A DNA stretch of 64,000 bases, from positions 1-64,000 of the forward strand of contig JADHNJ010000001.1 of the NCBI GenBank assembly GCA_016779565.1. Reading direction: 5' to 3'. The position numbers were made by a program, and so were the translations under genes. The stretch is from Pseudomonadales bacterium. Lineage in GTDB: Bacteria > Pseudomonadota > Gammaproteobacteria > Pseudomonadales > Azotimanducaceae. Positions within the stretch are counted from its first letter, which is position 1, and each line of letters starts with the position of its first letter. The notes beneath the pieces were generated by a model. The model saw nothing but the letters and a program-made list of their open reading frames with translations, was not told the origin of the DNA and made no database searches. Shown here one piece after another: positions 21,931 to 31,538 of this stretch.

Positions 21931-22996
21931 GATCCAAGACGTCATCATCAACTTGATCGATGATCTCGGCTTGCCCTAGGGCTTTTAAGACAATAAGTCG
22001 CAGTCCTGATTGCGTTGCTTTTTTATCTCTTGCCATCGCGGTCTTGAAATCGCCCCTTGTTAATGCTGCTGGGAGCAGAAGCGGCAAACCAAAAGCCGCG
22101 AGCAAGCTTCGCAGCCTTGCACTGATTCGTTCAGAAATAAAACCTGCTCTATGCGAATACTCGGCAGCCATTAAAAGACCAATTGCAACAGCTTCTCCAT
22201 GGAGTACGACACCATAGCCAGATAAGGTTTCGATCGCGTGTCCAAAGGTATGGCCCAAATTGAGCAAGCCACGCCGCCCTTGCTCTTTTTCGTCCTCAGC
22301 AACAATGGTCGCTTTAATCCGACAACTTCGTTCGATCATCTCGTTTAAGCAATCGATATCCCGGGCGACAATCTGCTCGCAATGATCTTCCAGCCAATCA
22401 AAATAATCTGCATCTCCTAAGGCAGCATGCTTAACAATTTCAGCGACTCCTGCAGCGAACTCTCGATCGCTTAAGGTCGTCAACGTGCCGACATCAATGG
22501 CCACTAACGCCGGTTGGTGGAAGGCGCCGACCATGTTCTTTCCCAATGGATGATTGACGGCGGTTTTCCCACCTACCGATGAATCTACCTGCGAGAGCAA
22601 GGTCGTCGGTATCTGTATCACCGGCACGCCTCGTTGAAATATTGCCGCAGCAAAGCCAGCAACATCCCCAACCACACCACCGCCCAGCGCAATCACAGTG
22701 GAGTCACGGGTAAACCCCTCAGAAATCAGTTTCCCCATGATGGTCTCGACCTGCGACAATGTCTTAAAAGCTTCTCCATCAGGCAGGCAGTGATAGCCAA
22801 CCCGCTTGCCCGCAAAGAGGGCCATCAGGCGGGGCAAATAGAGCGCCGCCACTTGGTCATTAGAGACAATAAAAACTGAGCGGCCCGCGGTTTCGAGTAA
22901 CACCTCAGCCCCCAGGGCACTCTCCTTTGAAATTAACCCATGGCAAAAGATAATCGGATAGGCCCGCTCGCCTAACTCAACCGTCAACGTTTTCAT
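21908..22996 (-). CDS. aroB: 3-dehydroquinate synthase
   Basis: ALGGGVVGDVAGFAAA, QIPTTLLSQVDSSVGGKTAVNHPLGKN, LLNLGHTFGHAIE. Confidence 0.97.
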   Translation of the reverse strand: MKTLTVELGERAYPIIFCHGLISKESALGAEVLLETAGRSVFIVSNDQVAALYLPRLMALFAGKRVGYHCLPDGEAFKTLSQVETIMGKLISEGFTRDSTVIALGGGVVGDVAGFAAAIFQRGVPVIQIPTTLLSQVDSSVGGKTAVNHPLGKNMVGAFHQPALVAIDVGTLTTLSDREFAAGVAEIVKHAALGDADYFDWLEDHCEQIVARDIDCLNEMIERSCRIKATIVAEDEKEQGRRGLLNLGHTFGHAIETLSGYGVVLHGEAVAIGLLMAAEYSHRAGFISERISARLRSLLAAFGLPLLLPAALTRGDFKTAMARDKKATQSGLRLIVLKALGQAEIIDQVDDDVLDQTLTSWL

Positions 22997-23535
22997 ATCT
23001 CAGCTACCCAAGCATTTTTGACAAGTCTGTTCAGAATGGATTCAACCATCTTTTTCCCCGGCCGGTTATCCACCGAAATCACGACATCGGCAACGTCTCG
23101 GTAAAGAGGGTCCCTAGCTAAATTGAGTTCGGTTAAAAACTGTCTTCGATCGACATTCTGCAGCAGCGGCCGTTTACGATCACCAGAGGTTCGTTTTAAT
23201 TGCGTTTCTATATCTGGCTTTAAATAGAGCACAAGGCCAGCCTCTTTTAATCGGGCACGATTCTGCTCAAGTAACACCACGCCACCTCCTGTGGCAAGAA
23301 CACACCCTGATTGGCTGATCAAAGTGGCGAGCACTTTTGACTCGCGATCTCGAAACGCAACTTCCCCTTCAACCTCGAAAATGGTCCGAATACTGACCCC
23401 GGAGCGTTGTTCGATTTCTTGATCAGAGTCGACGAACGTCAACCCTAGGCGCTTGGCCAATAATTTGCCTAGCGTCGTCTTGCCGGATGCCATCGGCCCA
23501 ACCAGGATAACCCCGCTATGTTCTTGAAGCCGCAT
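22993..23535 (-). CDS. aroK: Shikimate kinase
   Basis: GPMASGKTTLGKLLA, VDSDQEIEQRSG, LATGGGVV. Confidence 0.96.
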   Translation of the reverse strand: MRLQEHSGVILVGPMASGKTTLGKLLAKRLGLTFVDSDQEIEQRSGVSIRTIFEVEGEVAFRDRESKVLATLISQSGCVLATGGGVVLLEQNRARLKEAGLVLYLKPDIETQLKRTSGDRKRPLLQNVDRRQFLTELNLARDPLYRDVADVVISVDNRPGKKMVESILNRLVKNAWVAEI

Positions 23536-23549
23536 ACTCGTCTGGCGGG

Positions 23550-25697
23550 CTAACGCACGCGATTACCTGACTCTCGAATAATCTTGGGCGTGATAAATAT
23601 CAACAACTCATCTTTGTCGTTGGTTCGAGCAGAGTTTCGAAACAATCGCCCCAAAAGGGGTAAATCACCCAACACCGGCGTCTTCAATTGAATCATATCT
23701 GTTCGGGTCTGATACAAGCCGCCCAAGACAACTGTTTCGCCATCATCTACGATCACCTGGGTCTGGATACTCTCGGTATCGATTGCCGGGGGACCATCTG
23801 CGGTGGGGTCGCCTCGAGAGTTATTGGTCACATTTAACTCCAGAATGACTCGGTCGTCTGGCGTAATTTGCGGCGTAACCGTAAGGCCTACGGTTGCATT
23901 AATAAATTGCGTTGCAGTGGCGCCGCCACCCGTGTCGGATTGGTAAGGTATTTGACTACCCGAATTGACGCTCGCGGTGCTCTTATCTGAGGTAATGATG
24001 GTCGGCCTCGAGACCGTCTCTCCAATGCCCTCGCTTTCGAACAACTGAAGCTCTAAATCCAACAATAAATCGTTATTCACTAAACCAAAGGCAATCCCGC
24101 CGGTCTTTCCAGAACTCGTGCCTAAATCAACGATTAAATTATCTGCCGCCGCAGCGCCGCCTCTTAGCGATGTCACACTTTCTAGATTGGGTCCATATAA
24201 GACGCTGTTACTGCTATCTCCCCAGGTGATCTCTCCTGCGGTACCCCAGCGGATGCCAGCTTCACGCTTAAAACTATCACTGGCTTTTACGATTCTCGCT
24301 TCGATCATCACTTGTCTGACGGGTATATCTAATTGGTCGAGCAAGGTCCTGAGCGCCGCAATTCGATTGGGCGTTTCTGTGACGATAATCGCGTTGGTTC
24401 GGTCATCTACGATGATCGAACCCCGGTCGGAAACAATACCTCCCGACCCGCCTTGGTCTGCACCGCCGCCATTACCCCCGCCACCACTGTTTTGGCTGGA
24501 AAACAGCGCCACAATTTCAGACGCATTGGCATACTTAACTTTGATTAATTCAGTAATCAAGGGGGCTAATTCCGAGATCTCTTGCTGATTCTCGAGCGCC
24601 GTGCGCTCCTGATCTGCTAAATCGACGGCAGGCGCAACAATCAACACATTTCCTTGAATTCGCTTATCCAAGCCTTTAGTTTTCAGCACAATGTCTAATG
24701 CTTGATCCCAGGGCACATCCTGAAGCCGCAAGGTGATAGCGCCACTCACCGCATCACTGGCAACCAAATTTAGGTCCGCGAAATCCGCGACTATTTGCAG
24801 GATGGCTCTAACTTCAATGTTTTGAAAATTTAGAGACAATTTATCGCCCGAGTACAAGAATTCGTCTCTCACCCCCACACTCAGCGCCTGTTTGGCTATA
24901 GGTTTAACCTCAAGGATAAAATCTCTATCGGTTTGATAGGCCAAGTAATCGAAGGCTTCATTGGGCGCGACCGCCACAATTGCAGCGTTGCCTGATTGGT
25001 AGGCGTCGATCATCGCAACAGGCGTTGCAAAATCGGTGACATCTAGTTGTTGTTGCAACGCCTCTGGAAGGCGGGTTTCAGGCATCGTTAACACAATACT
25101 TCCGCTGACTTGGTCAAGGTCCACCGTCATGTCTGGCCGACTCATGGCAATCACTACCCGCCCAGAACCTTGATCTCCTCGCCTGAAATCAATGGCTTCG
25201 ACGCTCGGGCCATTTGTCTCAGTAACCCTTGCTGACGCTTGTCTAATCACACCTTCTGAACCGGCAGCGCCTCCGACCGAGATTGTCAAAGTCTGTCCTC
25301 GCACGCTGGTTGAGTAGCCAACCAACTCAGACAAAGCAACGATAATTCGGGTTCGATCATCCGTCTCGAGCACTGTGACGTTTTTAGCAGTCCCTGAACC
25401 TAAAGGGTGGTACTTTGTTGTAAGGCCATTGGTAACACCCATTAAATCCAGAGAAATACGAGCGGGTTCCGCTATTGCAAAACCTTTTGGCTCTGGTGGC
25501 CGCTCATCGAAAGACAGCAAAATATCGGTGCGATCCCCGGCTGCTGACGAGAATTCGATGTCAATCAGCTCGACCGCCTGAGCACTCAGCGACAACACCA
25601 AGAGTGTGCCCCATAGGACTAGGCGAGAAATTGTATTGTGAATTGTCGCGTGCTTATCGTTCATAACCTTTCCTGAAACGTTAGCCTTCTGATGCAC
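23550..25697 (-). CDS. pilQ: Type IV pilus secretin PilQ
   Basis: AMIN-like N-terminus, secretin domain (VNSGSQIPYQS..LTVTPQITPDDRVILELNV), C-terminal PVLGDLPLLGRLFR. Confidence 0.96.
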   Translation of the reverse strand: MHQKANVSGKVMNDKHATIHNTISRLVLWGTLLVLSLSAQAVELIDIEFSSAAGDRTDILLSFDERPPEPKGFAIAEPARISLDLMGVTNGLTTKYHPLGSGTAKNVTVLETDDRTRIIVALSELVGYSTSVRGQTLTISVGGAAGSEGVIRQASARVTETNGPSVEAIDFRRGDQGSGRVVIAMSRPDMTVDLDQVSGSIVLTMPETRLPEALQQQLDVTDFATPVAMIDAYQSGNAAIVAVAPNEAFDYLAYQTDRDFILEVKPIAKQALSVGVRDEFLYSGDKLSLNFQNIEVRAILQIVADFADLNLVASDAVSGAITLRLQDVPWDQALDIVLKTKGLDKRIQGNVLIVAPAVDLADQERTALENQQEISELAPLITELIKVKYANASEIVALFSSQNSGGGGNGGGADQGGSGGIVSDRGSIIVDDRTNAIIVTETPNRIAALRTLLDQLDIPVRQVMIEARIVKASDSFKREAGIRWGTAGEITWGDSSNSVLYGPNLESVTSLRGGAAAADNLIVDLGTSSGKTGGIAFGLVNNDLLLDLELQLFESEGIGETVSRPTIITSDKSTASVNSGSQIPYQSDTGGGATATQFINATVGLTVTPQITPDDRVILELNVTNNSRGDPTADGPPAIDTESIQTQVIVDDGETVVLGGLYQTRTDMIQLKTPVLGDLPLLGRLFRNSARTNDKDELLIFITPKIIRESGNRVR

Positions 25698-26232
25698 CGT
25701 TGAGTTCTATGGTTCTCGGGCGAAGCAACCAACCACCGCCTCCATTGCTTACAACCTCAACTAGGTCGAGTTGATTTTCTGATATGTTTTCGATTCTGCC
25801 CCACTGGGTTCCCAAATAAGCGCCCACGCCCACCTGGTGTACCAACCCATCAGCATCTCGAATCAACCCGTAATAGGCTCCTCGAATTTTAAGGGATCCA
25901 ACCAACTGCAATGCAGAGAGATTAAAACCTTCTAAATAGCTCTTAACATGATTCTGAGGCGGTCGAATTTGCGACGGCGGCACCGCTTCATTTCGCTGGG
26001 GCATCTCAAGAGGCGCTTGGAACGGACTACGTAAATTAGCCGCACCGTATTTGAACGGCTCATAAGGTTGGAATTCCGGCAAGGGTTGAATCCTACCTTG
26101 TGGTTTAGCTGCTACCTCTGCCATAAAATCGCGAAGATCTCGCGTGTTGCCATCGCTACCGCAGGCAGATAGGAGGCCTAACAAGATCGCAGCCACTCCT
26201 AGCCGCTGCCAAAATTTTATCGCGGCAATCAC
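25681..26232 (-). CDS. pilP: Type IV pilus lipoprotein PilP
   Basis: Lipobox LLSACGSD; PFQAP..GFNLSALQLVGSL motif; position between pilO and pilQ. Confidence 0.94.
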   Translation of the reverse strand: MIAAIKFWQRLGVAAILLGLLSACGSDGNTRDLRDFMAEVAAKPQGRIQPLPEFQPYEPFKYGAANLRSPFQAPLEMPQRNEAVPPSQIRPPQNHVKSYLEGFNLSALQLVGSLKIRGAYYGLIRDADGLVHQVGVGAYLGTQWGRIENISENQLDLVEVVSNGGGGWLLRPRTIELNGASEG

Positions 26233-26870
26233 CTTGAGGCTCCGTCTTTATAACGGTAGGTCTTAGCGGTGATGCCCATCCGCAGCATTCTACCGGCCTC
26301 ACCCTGTCCGCCGATCGGACTGATATCAAAATCATGCAAGGTCACAATCCTCGATAGATCGGCAACGTCGCTCACAAAAGCACCAAGATCATGATAGCCG
26401 CCAACAACTTCGATTCGAATGGGCTTTTCCACATAGAATTCAAGAATGACTTCCGGCAACAAATCTATTTTGTTGAATACCAACCCGTTGCTTGTGCCAA
26501 CATTTGAGATGTCGTCTATCAAACCGGGAATTTCGGTATCGGACGGCAGTTGGCTCAGAATCATCTGGAAATTGGCTTCCATATCTTTTGCTTGCTGACG
26601 ATACCCTTCTAGAAGCGACGCTTGACGAAATTTGTCTTCGTAATCAGTTTTCAGCGCATTTTCTTCTCGGGCAACCTTGCCAAGCTCATTTTGCAAATCA
26701 GTCACTAAAAATACGTAACCCACCCCAAGCAAGACAATCGCCAATACCAGGCCACACAACACCTTTACCGGTCCGGGCCACAGCCCCGCACTACTCAGGT
26801 CGAGCTCGTTGAGGTCAAGCTCGCTTAGGTTGATGTTATTAAGCTTCTCAATCGTATCTTTAAGAGCCAT
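26229..26870 (-). CDS. pilO: Type IV pilus inner-membrane protein PilO
   Basis: Single TM plus coiled coil; LPSDTEIPGLIDDISNVGTSNGL; likely start ATG at 26870 (ORF track begins 26888). Confidence 0.93.
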   Translation of the reverse strand: MALKDTIEKLNNINLSELDLNELDLSSAGLWPGPVKVLCGLVLAIVLLGVGYVFLVTDLQNELGKVAREENALKTDYEDKFRQASLLEGYRQQAKDMEANFQMILSQLPSDTEIPGLIDDISNVGTSNGLVFNKIDLLPEVILEFYVEKPIRIEVVGGYHDLGAFVSDVADLSRIVTLHDFDISPIGGQGEAGRMLRMGITAKTYRYKDGASR

Positions 26871-27426
26871 CACCCCCCCCTGGCGCACTGATCTCTACCG
26901 ACAATGAGAACCGGCTGGCCTCGGGGCCAGCTTGGGGTAAGGCACTAATACTGGTGACGTTGGGTGACGCAAACCATACAGAATTCTCGAAATTTCTTAG
27001 CTGGTTTGAAATACGGCTATTATCTTTCGCGACCCCAGTAACTGAAATACCCTCGCCCTTAAGGCTGAGTTTTTCAAAGAACACATTGTCGGTTAATTGT
27101 CTCGCCAATTCGTCAAACAAGCGCACGCTCACCGGGCGATTACCCTGCAGCTCCTGAATTACCCGCATTCGATCGAGTAGTTCTTTGCGTTTTTTTTGCA
27201 ATCCTCTGATTTCTCGAATTTTGCCATCAAGCACCTCGATTTCAGCACTCAAAAACTGATTACGCGCAACCTGGTTGTCTATCTCGGACTGATAAAACTG
27301 CCAGGCAACGACCAACATTAAGATCGCAACCAGCGCACTGACACCTAGCCCTTTGAGGAACTCAGCCTGCAACCGATCTCGCCGCTTTTGCCGCCAAGGC
27401 AGCAGATTAATGGCTAACTTCACCAT
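26860..27426 (-). CDS. pilN: Type IV pilus inner-membrane protein PilN
   Basis: INLLPWRQKRRDRLQ N-terminus, single TM; position in pilMNOPQ. Confidence 0.94.
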   Translation of the reverse strand: MVKLAINLLPWRQKRRDRLQAEFLKGLGVSALVAILMLVVAWQFYQSEIDNQVARNQFLSAEIEVLDGKIREIRGLQKKRKELLDRMRVIQELQGNRPVSVRLFDELARQLTDNVFFEKLSLKGEGISVTGVAKDNSRISNQLRNFENSVWFASPNVTSISALPQAGPEASRFSLSVEISAPGGGDGS

Positions 27427-27459
27427 AGGATTATCCGATCCTGTTCATTAGCACGCTGT

Positions 27460-28536
27460 TCATCGATCAAGCTGTCGCATGGCCAATCCACAAGCAATCA
27501 TCATGGCGGGTGCATCAGCCATGAGCCTTTCTTGATCGACAGAGGCAGCGATACGCATATTGTCAAAAGGATTCGCCACGCTACAAGGCGTACCCAATCG
27601 CGTTGCGATTAACGCTGCCAGTCCGTCAATATTTGCGGTCCCACCTGCCAACACGATTCGATCTACATCGTTATAAGCGGTGGCTGAATAAAAGAACTGC
27701 AGCGACCGCATAACCTGTTGCAGGAGCGATTCTTTAAAGGGTGTCAAAACGTCTGAATCGTAATCTGCGGGCAAACCACCAAATTTCTTGGCATAGCCCG
27801 CTTCTTGAGCTGATAAGCCATATTTCGCTTGGATGTCGTCGGTTAACTGCTTGCCCCCAAACATTTGCTCTCGGGTATAAAGCACTTCTGAGCCTTGCAC
27901 CACCGAAAGCGTCGTTAATTGTGCGCCAATATCGAAGATCGCTAAGACGTCGGGACTTTCCCCTTCTGCTTTCTCGGAAAACAAGTCCAAATCTAGAGCG
28001 ATGGCACGTTGAACACAGTGGGCTTCTATGTCGATCACTTCGGGGGTTAAGCCGGCGCCTTCAATAGCTGCCTCACGTGACTCAATATGTTCGCGGCGGC
28101 AAGCGGCAAGAAGCACATCAACAAGATCCTCTGACCGAGCGCTTGACCCTAGTACCTGGAAGTCTAAAGCCACTTCATCGAGGGGATAGGGAATATACTG
28201 ATCTGCCTCAAGCAGCAGCTGTTCTTCAATTTGGGATTCATTTAAGGTCGCTGGTACTTCAATCATTTTGGTAATCACAGCCGACCCAGACACTGCAACT
28301 GAGGCAAACTTTGCCTTGGATTCGGTTTTCGACTGAAGCCGTTTAATCGCTTCAGAGACGACCTCTAACTCAACAATATTTTGATCAACTAGGGTGTTTT
28401 CTGGCAGCGGCTCAACACCATAGCTCTCGACCATGTAGCCTTCGTCATCTCGACTTAATTCCAAGAGCTTGATCGCAGTCGCACTAATGTCTAGCCCGAC
28501 TAGGCTTTGCGCGCGACTTTTGAACCATTTCATCAT
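27460..28536 (-). CDS. pilM: Type IV pilus actin-like protein PilM
   Basis: LVGLDISATAIKLLEL, ATPase fold motifs (AIFDIGAQLTTLSV, VLAGGTANIDGL). Confidence 0.95.
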   Translation of the reverse strand: MMKWFKSRAQSLVGLDISATAIKLLELSRDDEGYMVESYGVEPLPENTLVDQNIVELEVVSEAIKRLQSKTESKAKFASVAVSGSAVITKMIEVPATLNESQIEEQLLLEADQYIPYPLDEVALDFQVLGSSARSEDLVDVLLAACRREHIESREAAIEGAGLTPEVIDIEAHCVQRAIALDLDLFSEKAEGESPDVLAIFDIGAQLTTLSVVQGSEVLYTREQMFGGKQLTDDIQAKYGLSAQEAGYAKKFGGLPADYDSDVLTPFKESLLQQVMRSLQFFYSATAYNDVDRIVLAGGTANIDGLAALIATRLGTPCSVANPFDNMRIAASVDQERLMADAPAMMIACGLAMRQLDR

Positions 28537-28742
28537 AGCTACCTTTGACCTAAATGAGCGCCGCTTATATCCGCTCCTACTTGTCTAACAACCAGTATCA
28601 CCCAAAATAGGCAAATAAACTATACTAAGGCCCCCTTCAGCGTCATAATCCCTTCTGCATTTAAACGACTAACGCTCTGATTCATCAACGATTGTGAGCG
28701 GGTTTCATGCCATTGGAGACGATGCGATAAGATCCTCAACCT

Positions 28743-31109
28743 ATGAAACGCACGCTGTTACTGCTTACACAACTTTTTGCTCTTTTTGCCAGCGCCGGCG
28801 TCATGGGATTAGCGTCGGCCTATCTCTATCTCAATCCTCAAATTCCAGCGATTTCTGAGTTCACTGAGGTTGCCCTCAAAGCGCCCCTGAAAATTGTGAG
28901 TCGCGATGGCAAGCTCATTCAAGAGTATGGTGAGCGCTTGATCCCCATTGAATACCAAGACATACCCCAAGACTTCATCAATGCTTTGCTCAATACCGAA
29001 GACAAGCGCTTTTTTGAGCACAGCGGTATCGACCTGATTACCGTCGCAAACGCCACTTTTCAGCTGCTAGTCAACGCAGGTGACATAAAGACCGGTGCCT
29101 CTACCATCACAATGCAATTAGTGAAAAATGTCTCCGGTGCATCGGAAATTCGGTTTATTCGAAAGTTTAAAGAGATGCTTTTGGCTATTAAGCTAGAAAG
29201 AGAGCTTACTAAGCCCGAAATTCTAACCCTCTATCTCAACATCATCCCCTTTGGTAAGCATGCTTATGGGATCCAGGCGGCGGCTCAAACCTATTATGAC
29301 AAACCCGTAGCGGCGCTAACCCTCGCTCAAATGGCAATGCTGGCAGGGGTTCCAAAGGCACCGGAAGCTGGCAATCCCATCAATGGCCCTCAGCGAGCGC
29401 TGGACCGACGGAATTTGATCTTAACTCGGATGCTCGAACAAGGATCCATAACCCGCGCGCAGCACGACCAGGCTCGGCAAGCGCCTATTACCGCTCAGGT
29501 TTTTGGTCGAAATATCGAACTACCAGCACTCTATGCCGCCGAAATGATTCGCAGTGAAATCATCCGAGGCTATGGAAATAAGGCCTACTCACTGGGGCTA
29601 TTGGTAGAGTCTACGATCGACAGCACCATGCAAACTGCTGCCGAAGCCAGCGTCATCCAAAAACTCAACGAATACGATCGCAGGCACGGCTACCGTGGCC
29701 CTGAAGCCACACAAATTGCCGGAACTAAAACCTTTCTCGCCGGCGACCGAACGTCCCTACCGGCCTATTGGATGAAAACCCTAGAGGATACCCCCGTCAT
29801 CGGTGATCAAGTCCCCGCTATCGTGACTGAAATTGATGGAAAAATGCTGAAGGCACAAACTAAATTCGGCGAATCTATCGAGATTGATTGGTCTGGCCTG
29901 CGCTGGGCAAGGCCCTATTTGACCGTAGACCGGCGGGGTCCCGTTCCAAAGGGCGCCAATGATATCGTGAGTATCGGCGATCTCATACGGGTTGAAAGAT
30001 CCTCCTCGGATCTTGCCTGGAATCTCGGTCAAGTGCCGCATTTGCAGGGTGCGTTTGTCGCCATTGATCCAGAGACAGGCGGCGTCAGAGCTATGGTCGG
30101 CGGCTACGATTTTTCGCTCAATCAATTTAATCACGCGACCCAAGCGAGACGACAGCCAGGGTCGACCTTTAAACCTTTTTTCTATGCCGGTGCGATGGAG
30201 GCAGGCGTCACAGCGGCATCGATCTACAATGACGCGCCAGTGGTTCTGCCCGGAGGTGCGCTCGAAGAAAAATATCGACCAAAAAACTCAGGGAGTGGCT
30301 TTCAGGGCAACATCCGATTGCGTGAAGCCCTTTACCGCAGCATTAACTTGGTCTCCCTCAGGGTTTTGCTTGATTATGGTGCCGACAATGCGATCGACTA
30401 TGTAAAACGATTTGGGTTTGCGACCGACGACTTCCCGCGCGATGTACAACTCGCCTTCGGGGGTGGCACCATCGCATTAACCCCTTTGGAGGTCGCGACG
30501 GGTTATGCCATTTTAGCCAATGGTGGCCGCGCCATTACCCCTTTTATGATTCAAGAAGTACGCTCCATCAATACCGATGAAAACATTCCTTTCGAGCAAG
30601 CCAGTTGCGGCTATCAGTGCGGCACACCCGGTCCTCAGGTTGTTGAGCCGCGGGTGGCGTTTATTCTAAATAGCATTCTCAAAGACACGATCCAGCGAGG
30701 CACCGGCAGAAAAGTCTTTAAAGCACTCAATCGCTCAGATGTCATGGGTAAAACCGGCACCACCAATGATGCCGATATCTGGTTTTCTGGTTATACCGAG
30801 GCGGTTGCGGCCACCGCATGGGCAGGGTTTTCGAGCAACGCGCCGGTCGGTAATCGTGAATGGGGCTCGACCGTGCCGACAGAAACCTGGATAGAATTTG
30901 CCAAACGTGCCTTGCCACCCATATCCGCCCGCCCCAAACCGCTTCCCCAAGGCATTGTTTCCGTAAAAATAGACCCCGATACAGGCGAGCGCACCAGCTC
31001 ATCTGACGAGCGAGGGGTTTTCGAGTACTTTAGACAAGAGTTCGCGCCGGCGCCGTTAACGAAAAAAGACGTTAATCAGCAAGCGACTGACTATCAGGAC
31101 ATTTTTTAG
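28743..31109 (+). CDS. mrcA: Penicillin-binding protein 1A
   Basis: Transglycosylase motifs EDKRFFEHSGID, GASTITMQLVKN; transpeptidase motifs RQPGSTFKPF, SINLVSL, KTGTTND. Confidence 0.96.
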   Translation: MKRTLLLLTQLFALFASAGVMGLASAYLYLNPQIPAISEFTEVALKAPLKIVSRDGKLIQEYGERLIPIEYQDIPQDFINALLNTEDKRFFEHSGIDLITVANATFQLLVNAGDIKTGASTITMQLVKNVSGASEIRFIRKFKEMLLAIKLERELTKPEILTLYLNIIPFGKHAYGIQAAAQTYYDKPVAALTLAQMAMLAGVPKAPEAGNPINGPQRALDRRNLILTRMLEQGSITRAQHDQARQAPITAQVFGRNIELPALYAAEMIRSEIIRGYGNKAYSLGLLVESTIDSTMQTAAEASVIQKLNEYDRRHGYRGPEATQIAGTKTFLAGDRTSLPAYWMKTLEDTPVIGDQVPAIVTEIDGKMLKAQTKFGESIEIDWSGLRWARPYLTVDRRGPVPKGANDIVSIGDLIRVERSSSDLAWNLGQVPHLQGAFVAIDPETGGVRAMVGGYDFSLNQFNHATQARRQPGSTFKPFFYAGAMEAGVTAASIYNDAPVVLPGGALEEKYRPKNSGSGFQGNIRLREALYRSINLVSLRVLLDYGADNAIDYVKRFGFATDDFPRDVQLAFGGGTIALTPLEVATGYAILANGGRAITPFMIQEVRSINTDENIPFEQASCGYQCGTPGPQVVEPRVAFILNSILKDTIQRGTGRKVFKALNRSDVMGKTGTTNDADIWFSGYTEAVAATAWAGFSSNAPVGNREWGSTVPTETWIEFAKRALPPISARPKPLPQGIVSVKIDPDTGERTSSSDERGVFEYFRQEFAPAPLTKKDVNQQATDYQDIF

Positions 31110-31186
31110 GCGCGATTGTGAGTGCTGGAACCCTTGCGTCACCAGCTTGAAGACAGCAACGCAAAACGCCGGCCTCTGGACTATCG

Positions 31187-31399
31187 CTAGCTGCTTGCGC
31201 CGCGACGGAATCGCTTGTTAAAGCGATCGATTCGACCCGCTGAATCGATGGTTTTTTGCTTACCCGTGTAAAAAGGGTGGCACTGGGAGCACACTTCGAT
31301 TGAAATGTCTTCGCATATTGTTGATTTTGTCTCGATAACATTCCCGCAGCTGCAGGTTGCTTTTATCGCGTCATATTGGGGGTGCGTATCGGCTTTCAT
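31187..31399 (-). CDS. rpmE: 50S ribosomal protein L31
   Basis: 70 aa; [55 protein letters not shown]. Confidence 0.97.
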   Translation of the reverse strand: MKADTHPQYDAIKATCSCGNVIETKSTICEDISIEVCSQCHPFYTGKQKTIDSAGRIDRFNKRFRRGASS

Positions 31400-31538
31400 G
31401 AACTTTACCTAGCGTGCTATTCGCAAAAAGGCGCCAATAATAGCAGAGAAATTGAGAGAAGCAAGCCATGTTACATTGACCCGAGCCTTGTTTAATTACG
31501 AATGCTGATACGCCAAGTCAACTAAGCGACAGGACTGC

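Noticed and set aside
27190-27197. A8 tract (coding strand) inside pilN and a similar A8 at the start of the SPOR gene (33880-33887)
   Set aside because: Both encode ordinary Gln-Lys-Lys codons (CAA AAA AAA) and a one-base slip would only truncate or frameshift; no fusion logic as at the pilN/pilO G8 tract.
31072-31341. 89-aa minus-strand ORF overlapping rpmE
   Set aside because: Out of frame with the convincing L31 gene on the same strand; shadow ORF.
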